In this document: piece by piece, positions 1 through 10,039 of the stretch
Position numbering within the stretch: the stretch's first letter is position 1
Layout: each line of letters begins with the position of its first letter
Source: Amycolatopsis jejuensis
Lineage (GTDB): Bacteria > Actinomycetota > Actinomycetes > Mycobacteriales > Pseudonocardiaceae
NCBI RefSeq assembly: GCF_000717335.1
Contig: NZ_JNYZ01000020.1
Span: forward strand, 280,735 to 344,734
Length of the DNA: 64,000 nt
Direction: 5' to 3'
The notes under the pieces: generated by a model
What the model was told of the DNA's origin: nothing
Databases searched by the model: none
The model's input: the letters and a program-made list of their open reading frames with translations, nothing else
Made by a program: the position numbers and the translations under genes

Positions 1-8
1 CCAACGGG

Positions 9-1205
9 TCACTTCACCAGCACGCTCGACGGCACCTCGGTGTCACCCTTCAGCGCGTCGAAAAGCTGCTTCGACTTCGTCTTGTCCCAATGTTCCGCCG
101 ACGCGTCCGTCACCGGCACCGTGGTGGTGTTGACGCCATCCGACGAGATGCCGCGCATTGCCAGTGCCAGGCCGACCAGGTTGTGGACGTGGTCGCCGGT
201 GTCCATGGTCAGTGCGTCCGGGGCCGAGGACAGCAGCGGAAAGAAGTCGAACGGGTTCAGCAGTGTCCCCGGGCTGGCGATCTGGCTCACCAGTGCGCCG
301 ATGAACTTGCGCTGGTTCGCCACCCGGTCGAGGTCCGACCGCGGGGTCGCGTCGCTGTGGCGCATGCGGACGAACCCGAGCGCCTGGCGGCCGTCGAGCT
401 TCTGGCAGCCTGCCTTGATGTCGATGCCGGTCATGGTGTCGTTCATGTCCTTCTCGATGCACATGTCGACCCCGCCGATTGCGTCCACGATGTTCGCGAA
501 ACCGCCGAAGCCGATTTCCGCGTAGTGGTCGATACGCAGCCCCGTGGCGCCCTCCACGGTCTGCGCCAGCAGTTTCGGGCCACCGAGCGCGAACGCCGCG
601 TTGATCTTGCTCGTGCCGTGGCCCGGGATCTTCACCTGCGAGTCCCGCGGCAGGCTCAGCAGCGTCGGTTTGGTGGAGTTGTCCGGGATGTGCGCGACCA
701 TGATCGTGTCGGTACGCTTCCCGCCCGCTTCGCCGACATCGCCGGTGGCCAGGCGTTCCTCGTCTTCCGCGGACAGGCCCTCGCGGCTGTCGGAGCCCAC
801 GATCAGCCAGTTCGTCCCCGACGCCGCGACCGGGCGGCCGGAGTAGTCGGCGAGCGCGTCGACCCGGTTGATCGAGAACTCCAGGTACGCCCATACCGCG
901 CCCAGGAACAGCACGAAGACCACGAGCAACGTGAGCAGGACCTTGCCGACGCTCCATCTCCGGCGGCGGCGCGGGCGCTGCGGCGGCGGGTACCCCTGAT
1001 CCGGCGGCTCCCGGCGCGGCGGCTGGGGCGGGGGCGGGGCCTCCCCGCGCACGCCGCCCATCGGCCGGGTCCGGCTGTCGTAAGGGCTCTGTCCTCTCCC
1101 CGGCAGCGGGAGCATCTGGGCCCGCTGCTGCTGCCGCGGGCGTGCGGGGGGCTGCGGTGGCCCGGGCGGCATCCGCCGCCCGCCGTCGTCGCCTCCGTAC
1201 GTCAT
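9..1205 (-). CDS. LytR-CpsA-Psr (LCP) family cell-wall ligase
   Basis: The protein is 398 residues. A Pro/Arg-rich cytoplasmic tail (about residues 1-84, ending in an Arg cluster) precedes one membrane segment at about 87-107 and an extracellular LCP domain. Visible LCP landmarks are the GSDSR strand near 136-140, KRTDTIMVAHIP, the LSLPRDS motif with its conserved Arg and Asp, and VRMRHSD...DRVANQR. LCP enzymes transfer polyprenyl-linked polymers such as arabinogalactan or teichoic acids to peptidoglycan outside the membrane; the acceptor here is inferred only from family. ATG is preceded by GGGGAG and GAGG. The gene lies 112 bp after the methyltransferase on the same strand. The stop codon is inside the window, so the gene is complete. 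Confidence 0.93.
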   Translation of the reverse strand: MTYGGDDGGRRMPPGPPQPPARPRQQQRAQMLPLPGRGQSPYDSRTRPMGGVRGEAPPPPQPPRREPPDQGYPPPQRPRRRRRWSVGKVLLTLLVVFVLFLGAVWAYLEFSINRVDALADYSGRPVAASGTNWLIVGSDSREGLSAEDEERLATGDVGEAGGKRTDTIMVAHIPDNSTKPTLLSLPRDSQVKIPGHGTSKINAAFALGGPKLLAQTVEGATGLRIDHYAEIGFGGFANIVDAIGGVDMCIEKDMNDTMTGIDIKAGCQKLDGRQALGFVRMRHSDATPRSDLDRVANQRKFIGALVSQIASPGTLLNPFDFFPLLSSAPDALTMDTGDHVHNLVGLALAMRGISSDGVNTTTVPVTDASAEHWDKTKSKQLFDALKGDTEVPSSVLVK

Positions 1206-1317
1206 GGCCTCGATCTCCCCGATCCGGTGCTACTGGCGCCGCCCGGTACCGGCACGGCCCTCACGTCTAGGACGTGCGGGACCATACGCGGGTTGTGCGG
1301 GCAGGGCCGCGCGAGGC

Positions 1318-2571
1318 TCAGCGTGGATCGGCGAACCCGAACTGGTGCACCTTGATGTACTCGGCGCGGAAGCCCGCCTCGGAGTAAGCGAGGTAGAACT
1401 CCCACATGCGGCGGAACACGTCGTCGAAGCCGAAGCCGCGGATGTCGTCCCAGCGCTGCTGGAACTTCTCCCGCCACAGCTTGAGCGTGCGCGCGTAGTC
1501 CTGGCCGAACTCGCGCATCCCGGCCAGCCTCAGCCGGGTGTTCTCGCGCATGCCCTCCTCGATCGCCTGCACCGACGGGATGATGCCGCCGGGGAAGATG
1601 TACTTGTGGATCCACGTGTACGACCGCGCCGCGGCCACCATCCGCTCGTGGTCCATCGTGATCGCCTGGAGCCCGAACCGTCCGCCCGGCCGCAGCCGCT
1701 TGCCGATGGTGGAGAAGAACGTCGGCCAGTACGACGCACCCACCGCCTCGATCATCTCGACGCTCACCACCGCGTCGTACTCGCCGGTGGCCTCGCGGTA
1801 GTCGCACAGCCGCACGTCGATGCGGTCGGAGAAGCCCGCCTCGGCGATCCGGGCGTCGGCGAGCACCTTCTGCTCCTCCGAGATGGTGAGCGACGTGACC
1901 TTGGCGCCCCGCGCGGCCGCGCGGATCGACAGCTCGCCCCATCCGGTGCCGATCTCCAGCACCTCGCTGCCCTCGCGGACCCCGGCGTAGTCGAGCACGC
2001 TGTCGAGCTTGCGGTGCTGTGCCTGGGTGAGCGTGTCCCCCGGCCCGAAAAGCGCCGAGGAGTACATCATCGACTCGTCGAGGAACGTGCTGAACAGGTC
2101 GTTCGACAGGTCGTAGTGCCGGTGGATGTTGGACCGGGAACCCTCGATCGTGTTCTCCTCGGCGGCCGGCTGGGTGCGCTCGGCGAGCCGGCGGAACCGC
2201 TGCAGGAACGGCGGGACGAGGGTGGACATCTTTTCGGCGAACGGGGTGAGGACGCCGGGGAGGTCCTCGGCCGTCCAGTCGCCCACCAGGTACGCCTCGC
2301 CGAAGCCGATCTTGGCATCGGCGCCGAGGCGGTGGAAGAACGCCGCCGGCCGGTGGATACGCATTTCCGGGGCGTCCGGGCCGCCGGCGCCGAGCACCGT
2401 CCCGTCCGGGAAGGTGACGCGCAGGGCGAGCGATTTCACCGCGTGCCGGAAGAGCGCCTCGGCCGCGCGGGCCCGCAGCGGCGAATGCGGCGGGGTGGCC
2501 AGGCCGGGCCACCGGGATTCGCCGGGTACCGGCTGCGAAACCGCCGCCGGATCGACTCGTGACGTGGACAA
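1318..2571 (-). CDS. Cyclopropane-fatty-acid-synthase-type SAM methyltransferase
   Basis: The 417-residue protein carries the SAM-binding motif LEIGTGWGELSIRAA, the CFA-synthase landmarks DLSNDLFSTFLDESMMYSSALF and YTWIHKYIFPGGIIPS, and the C-terminal region with WREKFQQRWDDIRGFGFDDVFRRMWEFYLAYSE. Known family members transfer a methylene or methyl group from SAM to unsaturated acyl chains of membrane lipids. The chosen start is TTG at 2571, seven bases after GGAGGGAG; the frame stays open upstream to 2763, but that part is low-complexity and lacks a ribosome site. A 112-bp gap separates it from the LCP gene. Substrate and product (cyclopropane or branched-chain lipid) cannot be told from sequence. 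Confidence 0.92.
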   Translation of the reverse strand: MSTSRVDPAAVSQPVPGESRWPGLATPPHSPLRARAAEALFRHAVKSLALRVTFPDGTVLGAGGPDAPEMRIHRPAAFFHRLGADAKIGFGEAYLVGDWTAEDLPGVLTPFAEKMSTLVPPFLQRFRRLAERTQPAAEENTIEGSRSNIHRHYDLSNDLFSTFLDESMMYSSALFGPGDTLTQAQHRKLDSVLDYAGVREGSEVLEIGTGWGELSIRAAARGAKVTSLTISEEQKVLADARIAEAGFSDRIDVRLCDYREATGEYDAVVSVEMIEAVGASYWPTFFSTIGKRLRPGGRFGLQAITMDHERMVAAARSYTWIHKYIFPGGIIPSVQAIEEGMRENTRLRLAGMREFGQDYARTLKLWREKFQQRWDDIRGFGFDDVFRRMWEFYLAYSEAGFRAEYIKVHQFGFADPR

Positions 2572-2660
2572 GACACTCCCTCCGACCGGGCTCTGCGGCC
2601 CTTCCCCATGATATTCCCGCACCGGCCGCCGCGCGCCGCTGACCTGGCCGTGCGTACCGG

Positions 2661-3362
2661 TCATGCCGGAATGCGCAGCCGGTCGGCGTCCGGCCGGGTC
2701 CAGGCATCCCGCAAAGTCTCGTCCTTCCCGCCCGGCGCGATCTGCTCCAGTGTGAAAGCACACATCAGCCGGGTCCAGACCCCGGGACGGCGGAGCATCG
2801 AATGCCCCTCCCCCGCGATCTCGAACCGCGCGACGCGGGCTGCGACCGCACGGGCACGCTCAGCGAAGGTGTACGACTCCGCGGGCGACGTCATCCGGTC
2901 GCGGGTGCCGTGCACGATCAGGACCGCGCGCCCGGCAACGGCGTCGACCGGCTCCCCCGGCGGCGTCCACGGGGCGAGCGCACAAACCCCGGTCACCGCC
3001 GGATCGTCGGCGACCCGCAGCGCGACCCGGCCGCCCATCGAATGGCCGACCATGACCACCGGCAGCCCGGGATGCTCGGCGCGGATCCGCTCCAGTGCCC
3101 AGCGAGCGTCCGGGATGGGGCTTTCGGCGGGCGCATTCCAGCCGTACACACGGTTGCGCAGCAGCCGGACCTCGAGCCCGTGCGGGCGTCCGGCGCGGTG
3201 CAGGGAACGCGCCAGCGGCACCATCCGCAGGTACGCCAGACGCCACCAGCCCACCGGGACAGTGCTGTGCTCGGCCCCGCCGTGCAGCACGAGCGCCACC
3301 GCCCTGGTCTGCCCGCGCGCCCGCCGGACGCGTACCACTGGTTCCGCCAGGTTCCCGCTCAC
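2661..3362 (-). CDS. Alpha/beta hydrolase
   Basis: This is a small (about 233 aa) alpha/beta-hydrolase fold protein. It has the oxyanion-side HGG near the N-terminus, the nucleophile elbow GHSMGG, the acid in IVHGTRDRMTSP and the terminal catalytic His in GEGHSML. No lid domain or signal peptide is seen, so it is probably cytoplasmic with an unknown ester or thioester substrate. I place the start at the GTG at 3362, six bases after AAGGGGG; an in-frame GTG at 3368 and a TTG at 3383 are alternatives. It is divergent from the SIS-domain gene across 97 bp. Confidence 0.85.
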   Translation of the reverse strand: MSGNLAEPVVRVRRARGQTRAVALVLHGGAEHSTVPVGWWRLAYLRMVPLARSLHRAGRPHGLEVRLLRNRVYGWNAPAESPIPDARWALERIRAEHPGLPVVMVGHSMGGRVALRVADDPAVTGVCALAPWTPPGEPVDAVAGRAVLIVHGTRDRMTSPAESYTFAERARAVAARVARFEIAGEGHSMLRRPGVWTRLMCAFTLEQIAPGGKDETLRDAWTRPDADRLRIPA

Positions 3363-3459
3363 CGGCACCCCCTTTTCGATCAACTCTCACGGTAATCCAC
3401 CACCGAGTGTGCCCACGCGCTACATTCGGCGCCCGAACCCGCGAAGAAGGGCAGGTGTG

Positions 3460-4185
3460 GTGAGCGCCACGGACCTCGTGAAGAACACCTCGGAGAAACT
3501 TGCGGCGGCGGCCGAGGCCAATGCCGCGCAGGTGTCCGCCGCCGCGGACCTGCTGCTGGGGGTGATCCGGGCCGACGCGCTGGTGTTCACCGCGGGAGCC
3601 GGGCATTCGCTGGCCGCGGTCGCCGAGACGTTCTACCGCGCGGGCGGGCTCGCCTGCGTGTACCCGCTCTACCACCCGGAACTGCTCCCCCTGCACGGCG
3701 CGCAGCACAGCACGCAGACCGAGCGCCGGTCCGGCCTCGCCGAGGAGGTGCTGGCCGAACGCGCTCCCGGTCCGCAGGACGTCCTCGTGGTGTTCTCAAC
3801 GTCCGGCGTGAACCCGTACCCGGTGGAACTGGCCGCGGGTGCACGCCGCCGGGGTGCGTCGGTGATCGCGGTGACGTCGCGGGCCTGCGTGGCCGCCGCG
3901 CCCCGCCGCTCCGCCACCACGCTCGCCGAGGAAGGCACGGTGGTCCTCGATTCGCTCGTGATCCCCGGCGACGCCAGCCATCCCGCCGAAGCGCCACGCA
4001 CCGCACCACTGTCCACTGTGGTCAATGCGTTCCTGTGGAACCTGATCCTGGCCGAGGTCCTCGACCGCGGTGCGATCGAAGGCCTCGCCGTCCCGCTCTG
4101 GCGAAGCTCCAATGTGGAGGGTGGCGACGAGGCGAACGTGGCCCTGCTGGCGAAGTACGGACCGCGGGTGCCCGCCCTTCGCTGA
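3460..4185 (+). CDS. SIS-domain (sugar isomerase-type) protein
   Basis: The 241-residue protein has one SIS domain. TAGAGHSLAAVAETFYRAGG is the N-terminal sugar-phosphate loop and VLVVFSTSGVNPYPVELA the second Ser-rich loop, and the C-terminus ends in NVEGGDEANVALLAKYGPR, as in other stand-alone SIS proteins annotated as sugar isomerase domain proteins. Such proteins bind phosphosugars as isomerases or regulators; the substrate is unknown here. The start is GTG at 3460, with GAAGAAGGG about eight bases upstream. The gene is monocistronic and ends 15 bp before a palindromic repeat array that probably terminates its transcript. Confidence 0.82.
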   Translation: MSATDLVKNTSEKLAAAAEANAAQVSAAADLLLGVIRADALVFTAGAGHSLAAVAETFYRAGGLACVYPLYHPELLPLHGAQHSTQTERRSGLAEEVLAERAPGPQDVLVVFSTSGVNPYPVELAAGARRRGASVIAVTSRACVAAAPRRSATTLAEEGTVVLDSLVIPGDASHPAEAPRTAPLSTVVNAFLWNLILAEVLDRGAIEGLAVPLWRSSNVEGGDEANVALLAKYGPRVPALR

Positions 4186-4199
4186 TCCCGTCCGCACGA

Positions 4200-4338
4200 C
4201 CCCAATGTGGCATTGGGTGCATCCCACGCACCCAATGCGGCATTCGGCGCATCCCACGCACCCAATGCGGCATTCGGCGCATCCCACGCACCCAATGCGG
4301 CATTCGGCGCATCACACGCACCCAATGCCACATTGGGG
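4200..4338. repeat. 30-bp-period palindromic repeat array (family A, copy 1)
   Basis: Units begin at 4201, 4231, 4261, 4291 and 4321, an exact 30-bp period. The core is CCCAATGCGGCATTCGGCGC followed by ATCCCACGCA. The first unit (CCCAATGTGGCATTGGG) and the last (CCCAATGCCACATTGGG) are reverse complements, so the array is bounded by an 18-bp perfect inverted repeat (4200-4217 and 4321-4338). It fills the gap between two convergent genes, 15 bp from each stop. A bidirectional terminator or mRNA 3'-end role is an inference. A second copy lies at 13191-13371. Confidence 0.93.
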
Positions 4339-4353
4339 CGATCTCGGCCGAGG

Positions 4354-6219
4354 TCATGCAGCGGCGGTCTCCTCGTCGAACTGCGTGTGGTACAGCTCCG
4401 CGTAACGGCCTTCGCGGGCCAGCAGTTCCTCGTGCGTGCCGCGTTCCACGATCTCGCCGTTTTCCACCACCAGGATCAGATTCGCGGCCCGCACGGTGGA
4501 CAGCCGGTGCGCGATCACCAGCGCCGTGCGGCCTTCGAGCGCGCCGGTGAGGGCTTCGCCGACCGCGGCTTCGGACTCCGAGTCCAGGTGCGCGGTCGCC
4601 TCGTCGAGGACCACGACCTTGGGCTGGGCCAGCAGGAGCCGCGCGATGGTGAGCCGTTGCCGTTCGCCGCCGGAGAGGCGGTAGCCGCGTTCGCCGACCG
4701 TGGTGTCGAGGCCGTCCGGCAGCGTGTGCACCAGATCGGCGAGCCGGGCTTGCTCCAGCGCGGCCCAGATCTCGTCGTCGGTGACGTCCGGGCGCGCGTA
4801 GGCCAGGTTGGCGCGGATCGTGTCGTGGAACAGGTGCCCGTCCTGCGTCACGACGCCGACCGTCCGGCGCAGCGTGGCGAAATCCAGGTCCTTGACGTCC
4901 ACATCGGACAGCCGCACCGCACCGGCATCGACGTCGTACAGCCGCGGCAGCAGCGACGCGATCGTCGACTTCCCCGCCCCGGACGGCCCGACGAGCGCCA
5001 CCATCTGCCCTGCTTCAGCGCGGAAACTCACGCCGTGCAGCACCTCTTCGCCGCCGCGGCCGTCCAAAGTGGCCACATCCTCCAGCGACGCGAGCGAGAA
5101 CTTGTCCGCCGCCGGGTAACCGAAGCGGACGTCCTCGAACTCCACCGAAACCCCGCCCGCAGGCAGTTTCCCGGGCGCGGCGGGCTCCTTGATCATCGGT
5201 TCCAGGTCGAGCACCTCGAAGACACGCTCGAACGACACCAGCGCGGTCATCACGTCCACGCGCACGTTCGCCAGCGCGGTCAGCGGCGTGTACAGCCGGG
5301 TCAGCAGCAACGCCAGCGCCACCACGGTGCCGGGTTCGAGCCGCCCGGTGAGCGCCAGGTAGCCGCCGAGGCCGTACACCAGCGCCTGCGCGAGCGCGGA
5401 CACCAGCGTCAGGCTGGTCATGAACCAGCGGGTGAGCATTGCCGTGCGCACGCCGATATCGCGCACGCGCCCGGCCCGGACGCCGAATTCCGCGACTTCC
5501 TGCCGCGGCCGTCCGAAAAGCTTCACCAGCGTGGCGCCGGGCGCGGAGAACCGCTCGGTCATCTGGGTGGTCATCCCGGCGTTGAGCTGCGCGGCCTCGC
5601 GCTGCAGCCCGGCCATCCGGCGGCCGAGCCGGCGCGCGGGCAGCACGAAGATCGGCAGCAGCACCAGCGCGACGAGCGTGACCTGCCACGACAGGGTCAC
5701 CATCACCACGAGCGACAGCACCAGCTGGATCACGTTGGTGACCAGCCCGGACAACGTCGCGGTGAACGTGCGCTGCGCCCCGATCACGTCGTTGTTGAGG
5801 CGGCTGACCAGCGCTCCGGTGCGCGTGCGGGTGAAGAACGCGATGGGCAGTTTCTGCACGTGCTCGAACACCGCTACCCGCAGGTCGAGGATGATGCCCT
5901 CGCCGATCCGCGAGGACTGCCAGCGTTCGGCGAGCCCCAGCCCGGCGTCGAGGATCGCCAGCACGGCGATCAGCACCGCAAGCCAGACGACCACGCTGAG
6001 GTTGTGCCCGCCGACGATCGCGTCGACGACCTTGCCCGCCAGCACCGGCGTGGTCACTGCCAGCACCGCGGAGATCACGGTGAGCACGAGGAAGATCAGC
6101 AACCGCCGCCAGTGCGGCCGCGCGAACCGCGCAACGCGGCGGACGGTGCCGCGGGTGAGCGCCTTCGGTGCGTCGCCCGCCCGCATCGCGGAGCCGAGCA
6201 GCGCCCAGGTGTTGTCCAT
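4354..6219 (-). CDS. ABC transporter, fused permease and ATPase (exporter type)
   Basis: The 621-residue half-transporter has an N-terminal six-helix ABC membrane domain (about 35-320) followed by a nucleotide-binding domain. In the ATPase I see Walker A GPSGAGKST, Q-loop VTQDG, signature LSGGERQR, Walker B VVVLDEAT and H-loop IAHRLS. It should act as a homodimer or heterodimer exporting lipids or drugs; no partner gene is adjacent. The ATG at 6219 follows GGGGGAC at good spacing and is preferred over an upstream in-frame start. An AT-rich stretch at about 6240-6275 and a 55-bp palindrome at 6316-6370 lie upstream. It converges on the SIS gene across the repeat array. Confidence 0.93.
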   Translation of the reverse strand: MDNTWALLGSAMRAGDAPKALTRGTVRRVARFARPHWRRLLIFLVLTVISAVLAVTTPVLAGKVVDAIVGGHNLSVVVWLAVLIAVLAILDAGLGLAERWQSSRIGEGIILDLRVAVFEHVQKLPIAFFTRTRTGALVSRLNNDVIGAQRTFTATLSGLVTNVIQLVLSLVVMVTLSWQVTLVALVLLPIFVLPARRLGRRMAGLQREAAQLNAGMTTQMTERFSAPGATLVKLFGRPRQEVAEFGVRAGRVRDIGVRTAMLTRWFMTSLTLVSALAQALVYGLGGYLALTGRLEPGTVVALALLLTRLYTPLTALANVRVDVMTALVSFERVFEVLDLEPMIKEPAAPGKLPAGGVSVEFEDVRFGYPAADKFSLASLEDVATLDGRGGEEVLHGVSFRAEAGQMVALVGPSGAGKSTIASLLPRLYDVDAGAVRLSDVDVKDLDFATLRRTVGVVTQDGHLFHDTIRANLAYARPDVTDDEIWAALEQARLADLVHTLPDGLDTTVGERGYRLSGGERQRLTIARLLLAQPKVVVLDEATAHLDSESEAAVGEALTGALEGRTALVIAHRLSTVRAANLILVVENGEIVERGTHEELLAREGRYAELYHTQFDEETAAA

Positions 6220-6315
6220 GGAGTGTCCCCCAGCTCGCAAAAACCTCTACATTACCTTAACTTTTTTCCGGAGATGCCCTGCACAACACCGGGATGCCCG
6301 GCATTCTTCCCGGCC

Positions 6316-6370
6316 GTCCGTGAAGGGAACCATCACGGACTCAGATTCCCTCATGGTTCCCTTCACGGAC
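6316..6370. repeat. 55-bp palindromic element (family B, copy 1)
   Basis: GTCCGTGAAGGGAACCAT (6316-6333) is repeated as its exact reverse complement at 6353-6370 around a 19-base loop. The whole 55 bases are the exact reverse complement of 43529-43583. Here the element sits between two divergent genes, about 97 bp upstream of the ABC exporter start, so it cannot simply be the terminator of either neighbour. Confidence 0.92.
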
Positions 6371-6455
6371 TTCCGGGAGGGGGCGCGGGGCGGGTGGCCG
6401 GGCAGGGCTCGGTAGCCTGGCGCCTCGGGGTCGGCGAACCGGGGAGGGAACAGCG

Positions 6456-7778
6456 GTGCACCTGCTGATGGCGCCTGCCCGCGCCGAAGGCCCGCCCGCC
6501 GCCCGCGTGTTCACCTGGGACCTGGTCTTCTACCTCGGCTGCTTCGCCTTCGCGCTCGGCACCGCGCTGGCATCGGAATTCTACGGCTACCGGATCTGGG
6601 GCACCTTCGCCGTCGCGGGTTACGGGCTCGCCGCCGCGCACAGCGGGTGGCTACTGTGGACTGCGCGCCGCGGAAAGCAAGCGCACGGCAAATTCGGGTT
6701 GCGGTGGATCGGTATCGCCACAGTGATCTTGGTGGCGATGTGCGCGCCGTTGATCATGTTGGTGATCCGCCGCCTGACCGGGGTCGACTGGCTGATCACG
6801 CCGTGGTCGTGGGCCGCGCAGCCCGAGGTGTGGGTGATCGAGCGCAGCGCGGATCTGTTGCTGCAGCACGGAACCCCGTACGTCGATCTTTCCGCGCTCG
6901 GGCGCGCTCCGGAAGTGAACGACTACACGCCGTACGGTCCGGTGATGACGATCTTCGGCCTGCCGCGGGCACTTTTCGGCGGCAGCCCGGTTCTCGACGC
7001 GCTCACCGACGCACGGTGGATGTTCGCGATCGCTGCCGTCGCTTGCGCTTACGGCGCTTGGCGGCTGATGAACCGGCCGCGCGTCCCGGTGTTCGCCGCA
7101 CAGATCGCGATCGCGTGCCCGCTCACCGCGCTGACCTGGGCGGTGGCCGGTCCGGACCTCGCCATCGCCGGGCTGCTCGTGCTGGCGTGCGCGCTCGCCG
7201 CGTCGGGCCGGGCAGGCTGGACCGGATTCGTGCTCGCGCTGGTGATCAGCGCGAAACTCATCGCGGCACCGGCAGCCGCGGTGCTCGTGGTGTTCGTGTA
7301 CTACCGTGCCCGCGCGGCAAATCCCGGCGTGGCAACAGCCCGGTTTCTGACCACTTTGGTCAGTACGACGGTCGTGCTCCATCTTCCGGTGTACCTGGCG
7401 GATCCGGTCGCGTTCACCGAACACGTGATCCGTTTTCCGCTCGGCATGGGCCTGGTGCGCTCGCCCGCGGCGAGCCCGCTGCCCGGGCACCTGATCGCCC
7501 AGACCGGCCCGGCCGGTACGGTGATTTCCCTGCTACTGGTGGGTATCGCCGCGGTGGCGATGCTGATCTGGCTGGCGCGCCGGCCCCCCGCGACGGGATC
7601 CGCTGCGCTCACGCGGATCGCCGTCGGACTCGGCGCGTTGATCCTGCTGACTCCGGCGACCCGGTACGGCTATCTGGTGTACCCGCTGGTACTCCTCGGT
7701 GCCGCGCTCACCTTCCGGTGCGCCGAAACGGCCCTGCGCCCCCCGCGCAGTGGCCAAGGTAGAGCTACTTCTTCTTGA
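6456..7778 (+). CDS. Multi-spanning membrane protein, GT87-like (DUF2029) glycosyltransferase
   Basis: The 440-residue protein has roughly ten hydrophobic spans. An early loop contains DLLLQHGTPYVDLSALGRAPEVNDYTPYGPVMTIFGLPRALFG, resembling the first extracytoplasmic loop of GT-C/GT87 polyprenyl-phosphate-mannose-dependent transferases, where the 'PY..Y.PYGP' pattern recurs. Activity is inferred from topology and that loop only. The GTG start at 6456 follows GGGAGGGAA. The 3' end overlaps the convergent small HTH gene by 14 bp. Candidate roles are envelope glycan or lipoglycan synthesis. Confidence 0.7.
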   Translation: MHLLMAPARAEGPPAARVFTWDLVFYLGCFAFALGTALASEFYGYRIWGTFAVAGYGLAAAHSGWLLWTARRGKQAHGKFGLRWIGIATVILVAMCAPLIMLVIRRLTGVDWLITPWSWAAQPEVWVIERSADLLLQHGTPYVDLSALGRAPEVNDYTPYGPVMTIFGLPRALFGGSPVLDALTDARWMFAIAAVACAYGAWRLMNRPRVPVFAAQIAIACPLTALTWAVAGPDLAIAGLLVLACALAASGRAGWTGFVLALVISAKLIAAPAAAVLVVFVYYRARAANPGVATARFLTTLVSTTVVLHLPVYLADPVAFTEHVIRFPLGMGLVRSPAASPLPGHLIAQTGPAGTVISLLLVGIAAVAMLIWLARRPPATGSAALTRIAVGLGALILLTPATRYGYLVYPLVLLGAALTFRCAETALRPPRSGQGRATSS

Positions 7779-7974
7779 CCCGCGTGGCCCCGCCGCGCCC
7801 CCGCAGCTGGACCCCGGACTCCGAGAGAACCCGGTGGACGAACCCGTAGGACCGTCCGGTGGACTCCGCAAGAGCCCGGATGCTGGAGCCCTTCTCGTAT
7901 TTCTTCTTGAGGTCAGCGGCCAGCTTGTCGCGCGTATTGCCGGTGATCCGCGCGCCTTTCTTGAGATCAGCCAC
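7765..7974 (-). CDS. Small helix-turn-helix protein
   Basis: The protein is 69 residues: VADLKKGARITGNTRDKLAADLKKKYEKG, then an HTH (SIRALAESTGRSYGFVHRVLSESG) and a basic tail RGRGGATRVKKK. It matches a small, widely conserved actinomycete HTH protein that I recall but cannot name. The start is GTG at 7974, eight bases after GGGAAGG; the frame extends to 8016 without a ribosome site. The C-terminal Lys run and the HTH suggest DNA or nucleoid binding. Its last 14 bp overlap the convergent membrane-protein gene. Confidence 0.8.
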   Translation of the reverse strand: MADLKKGARITGNTRDKLAADLKKKYEKGSSIRALAESTGRSYGFVHRVLSESGVQLRGRGGATRVKKK

Positions 7975-8152
7975 GTCGATCGCCTTCCCGCCGAGTGGAT
8001 GTTGCGGGCCCTTCACGGCCCCTGCCGGGGCAATGATCGAACACTCGGCGCCGGAATGCCAGACGACAACCGGAAATCAACCGAAACCGCGATCACATTG
8101 GGCCATTCCAGTGCTTGCCGGACACGGCGGGCACCCGGACGGACGCACTCCG

Positions 8153-9781
<1,629 letters not shown>

Positions 9782-9970
9782 GAGAACTCCCGGAGACGGG
9801 GGTGGACGAGGACGTGCTGGAGCGCCCCGGCACCGCGCACGATGCCGGGCAGGCGGTTACTCTCTCTGGATCCGCACGAACGCCCTGATGACCACGCACC
9901 CAGTGTACGGGGCGGGGTCGAGCCGTTTTCCCCGGCCGTGTCCGGATTCACTTCCCGCCGGTGCGGCAGG

Positions 9971-10005
9971 GTCCGGGGCCGCCGCGGTGCGCGACGGCCC
10001 CGAAC
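9971..10005 (-). terminator. Hairpin after the S8-like peptidase gene
   Basis: An 11-bp stem with one mismatch (GTCCGGGGCCG at 9971-9981 against CGGCCCCGAAC at 9995-10005) lies 35 bp beyond the peptidase stop. There is no clear T-run. The rest of 9782-10039 shows only a short direct repeat (AGATCAAGCA at 10025 and 10037). Confidence 0.5.
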
Positions 10006-10039
10006 CCGCTCCCGATCAGGCGATAGATCAAGCAGTAGA

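Noticed and set aside
6241..6275. Iron-regulator (DtxR/IdeR) box in the AT-rich stretch upstream of the ABC exporter
   Set aside because: Only part of the consensus matches and there is no dyad symmetry; it is more likely just promoter sequence.
4207..6468. Long plus-strand frame over the ABC exporter
   Set aside because: The minus strand encodes a complete ABC exporter here; the plus frame is a shadow that begins inside the repeat array.
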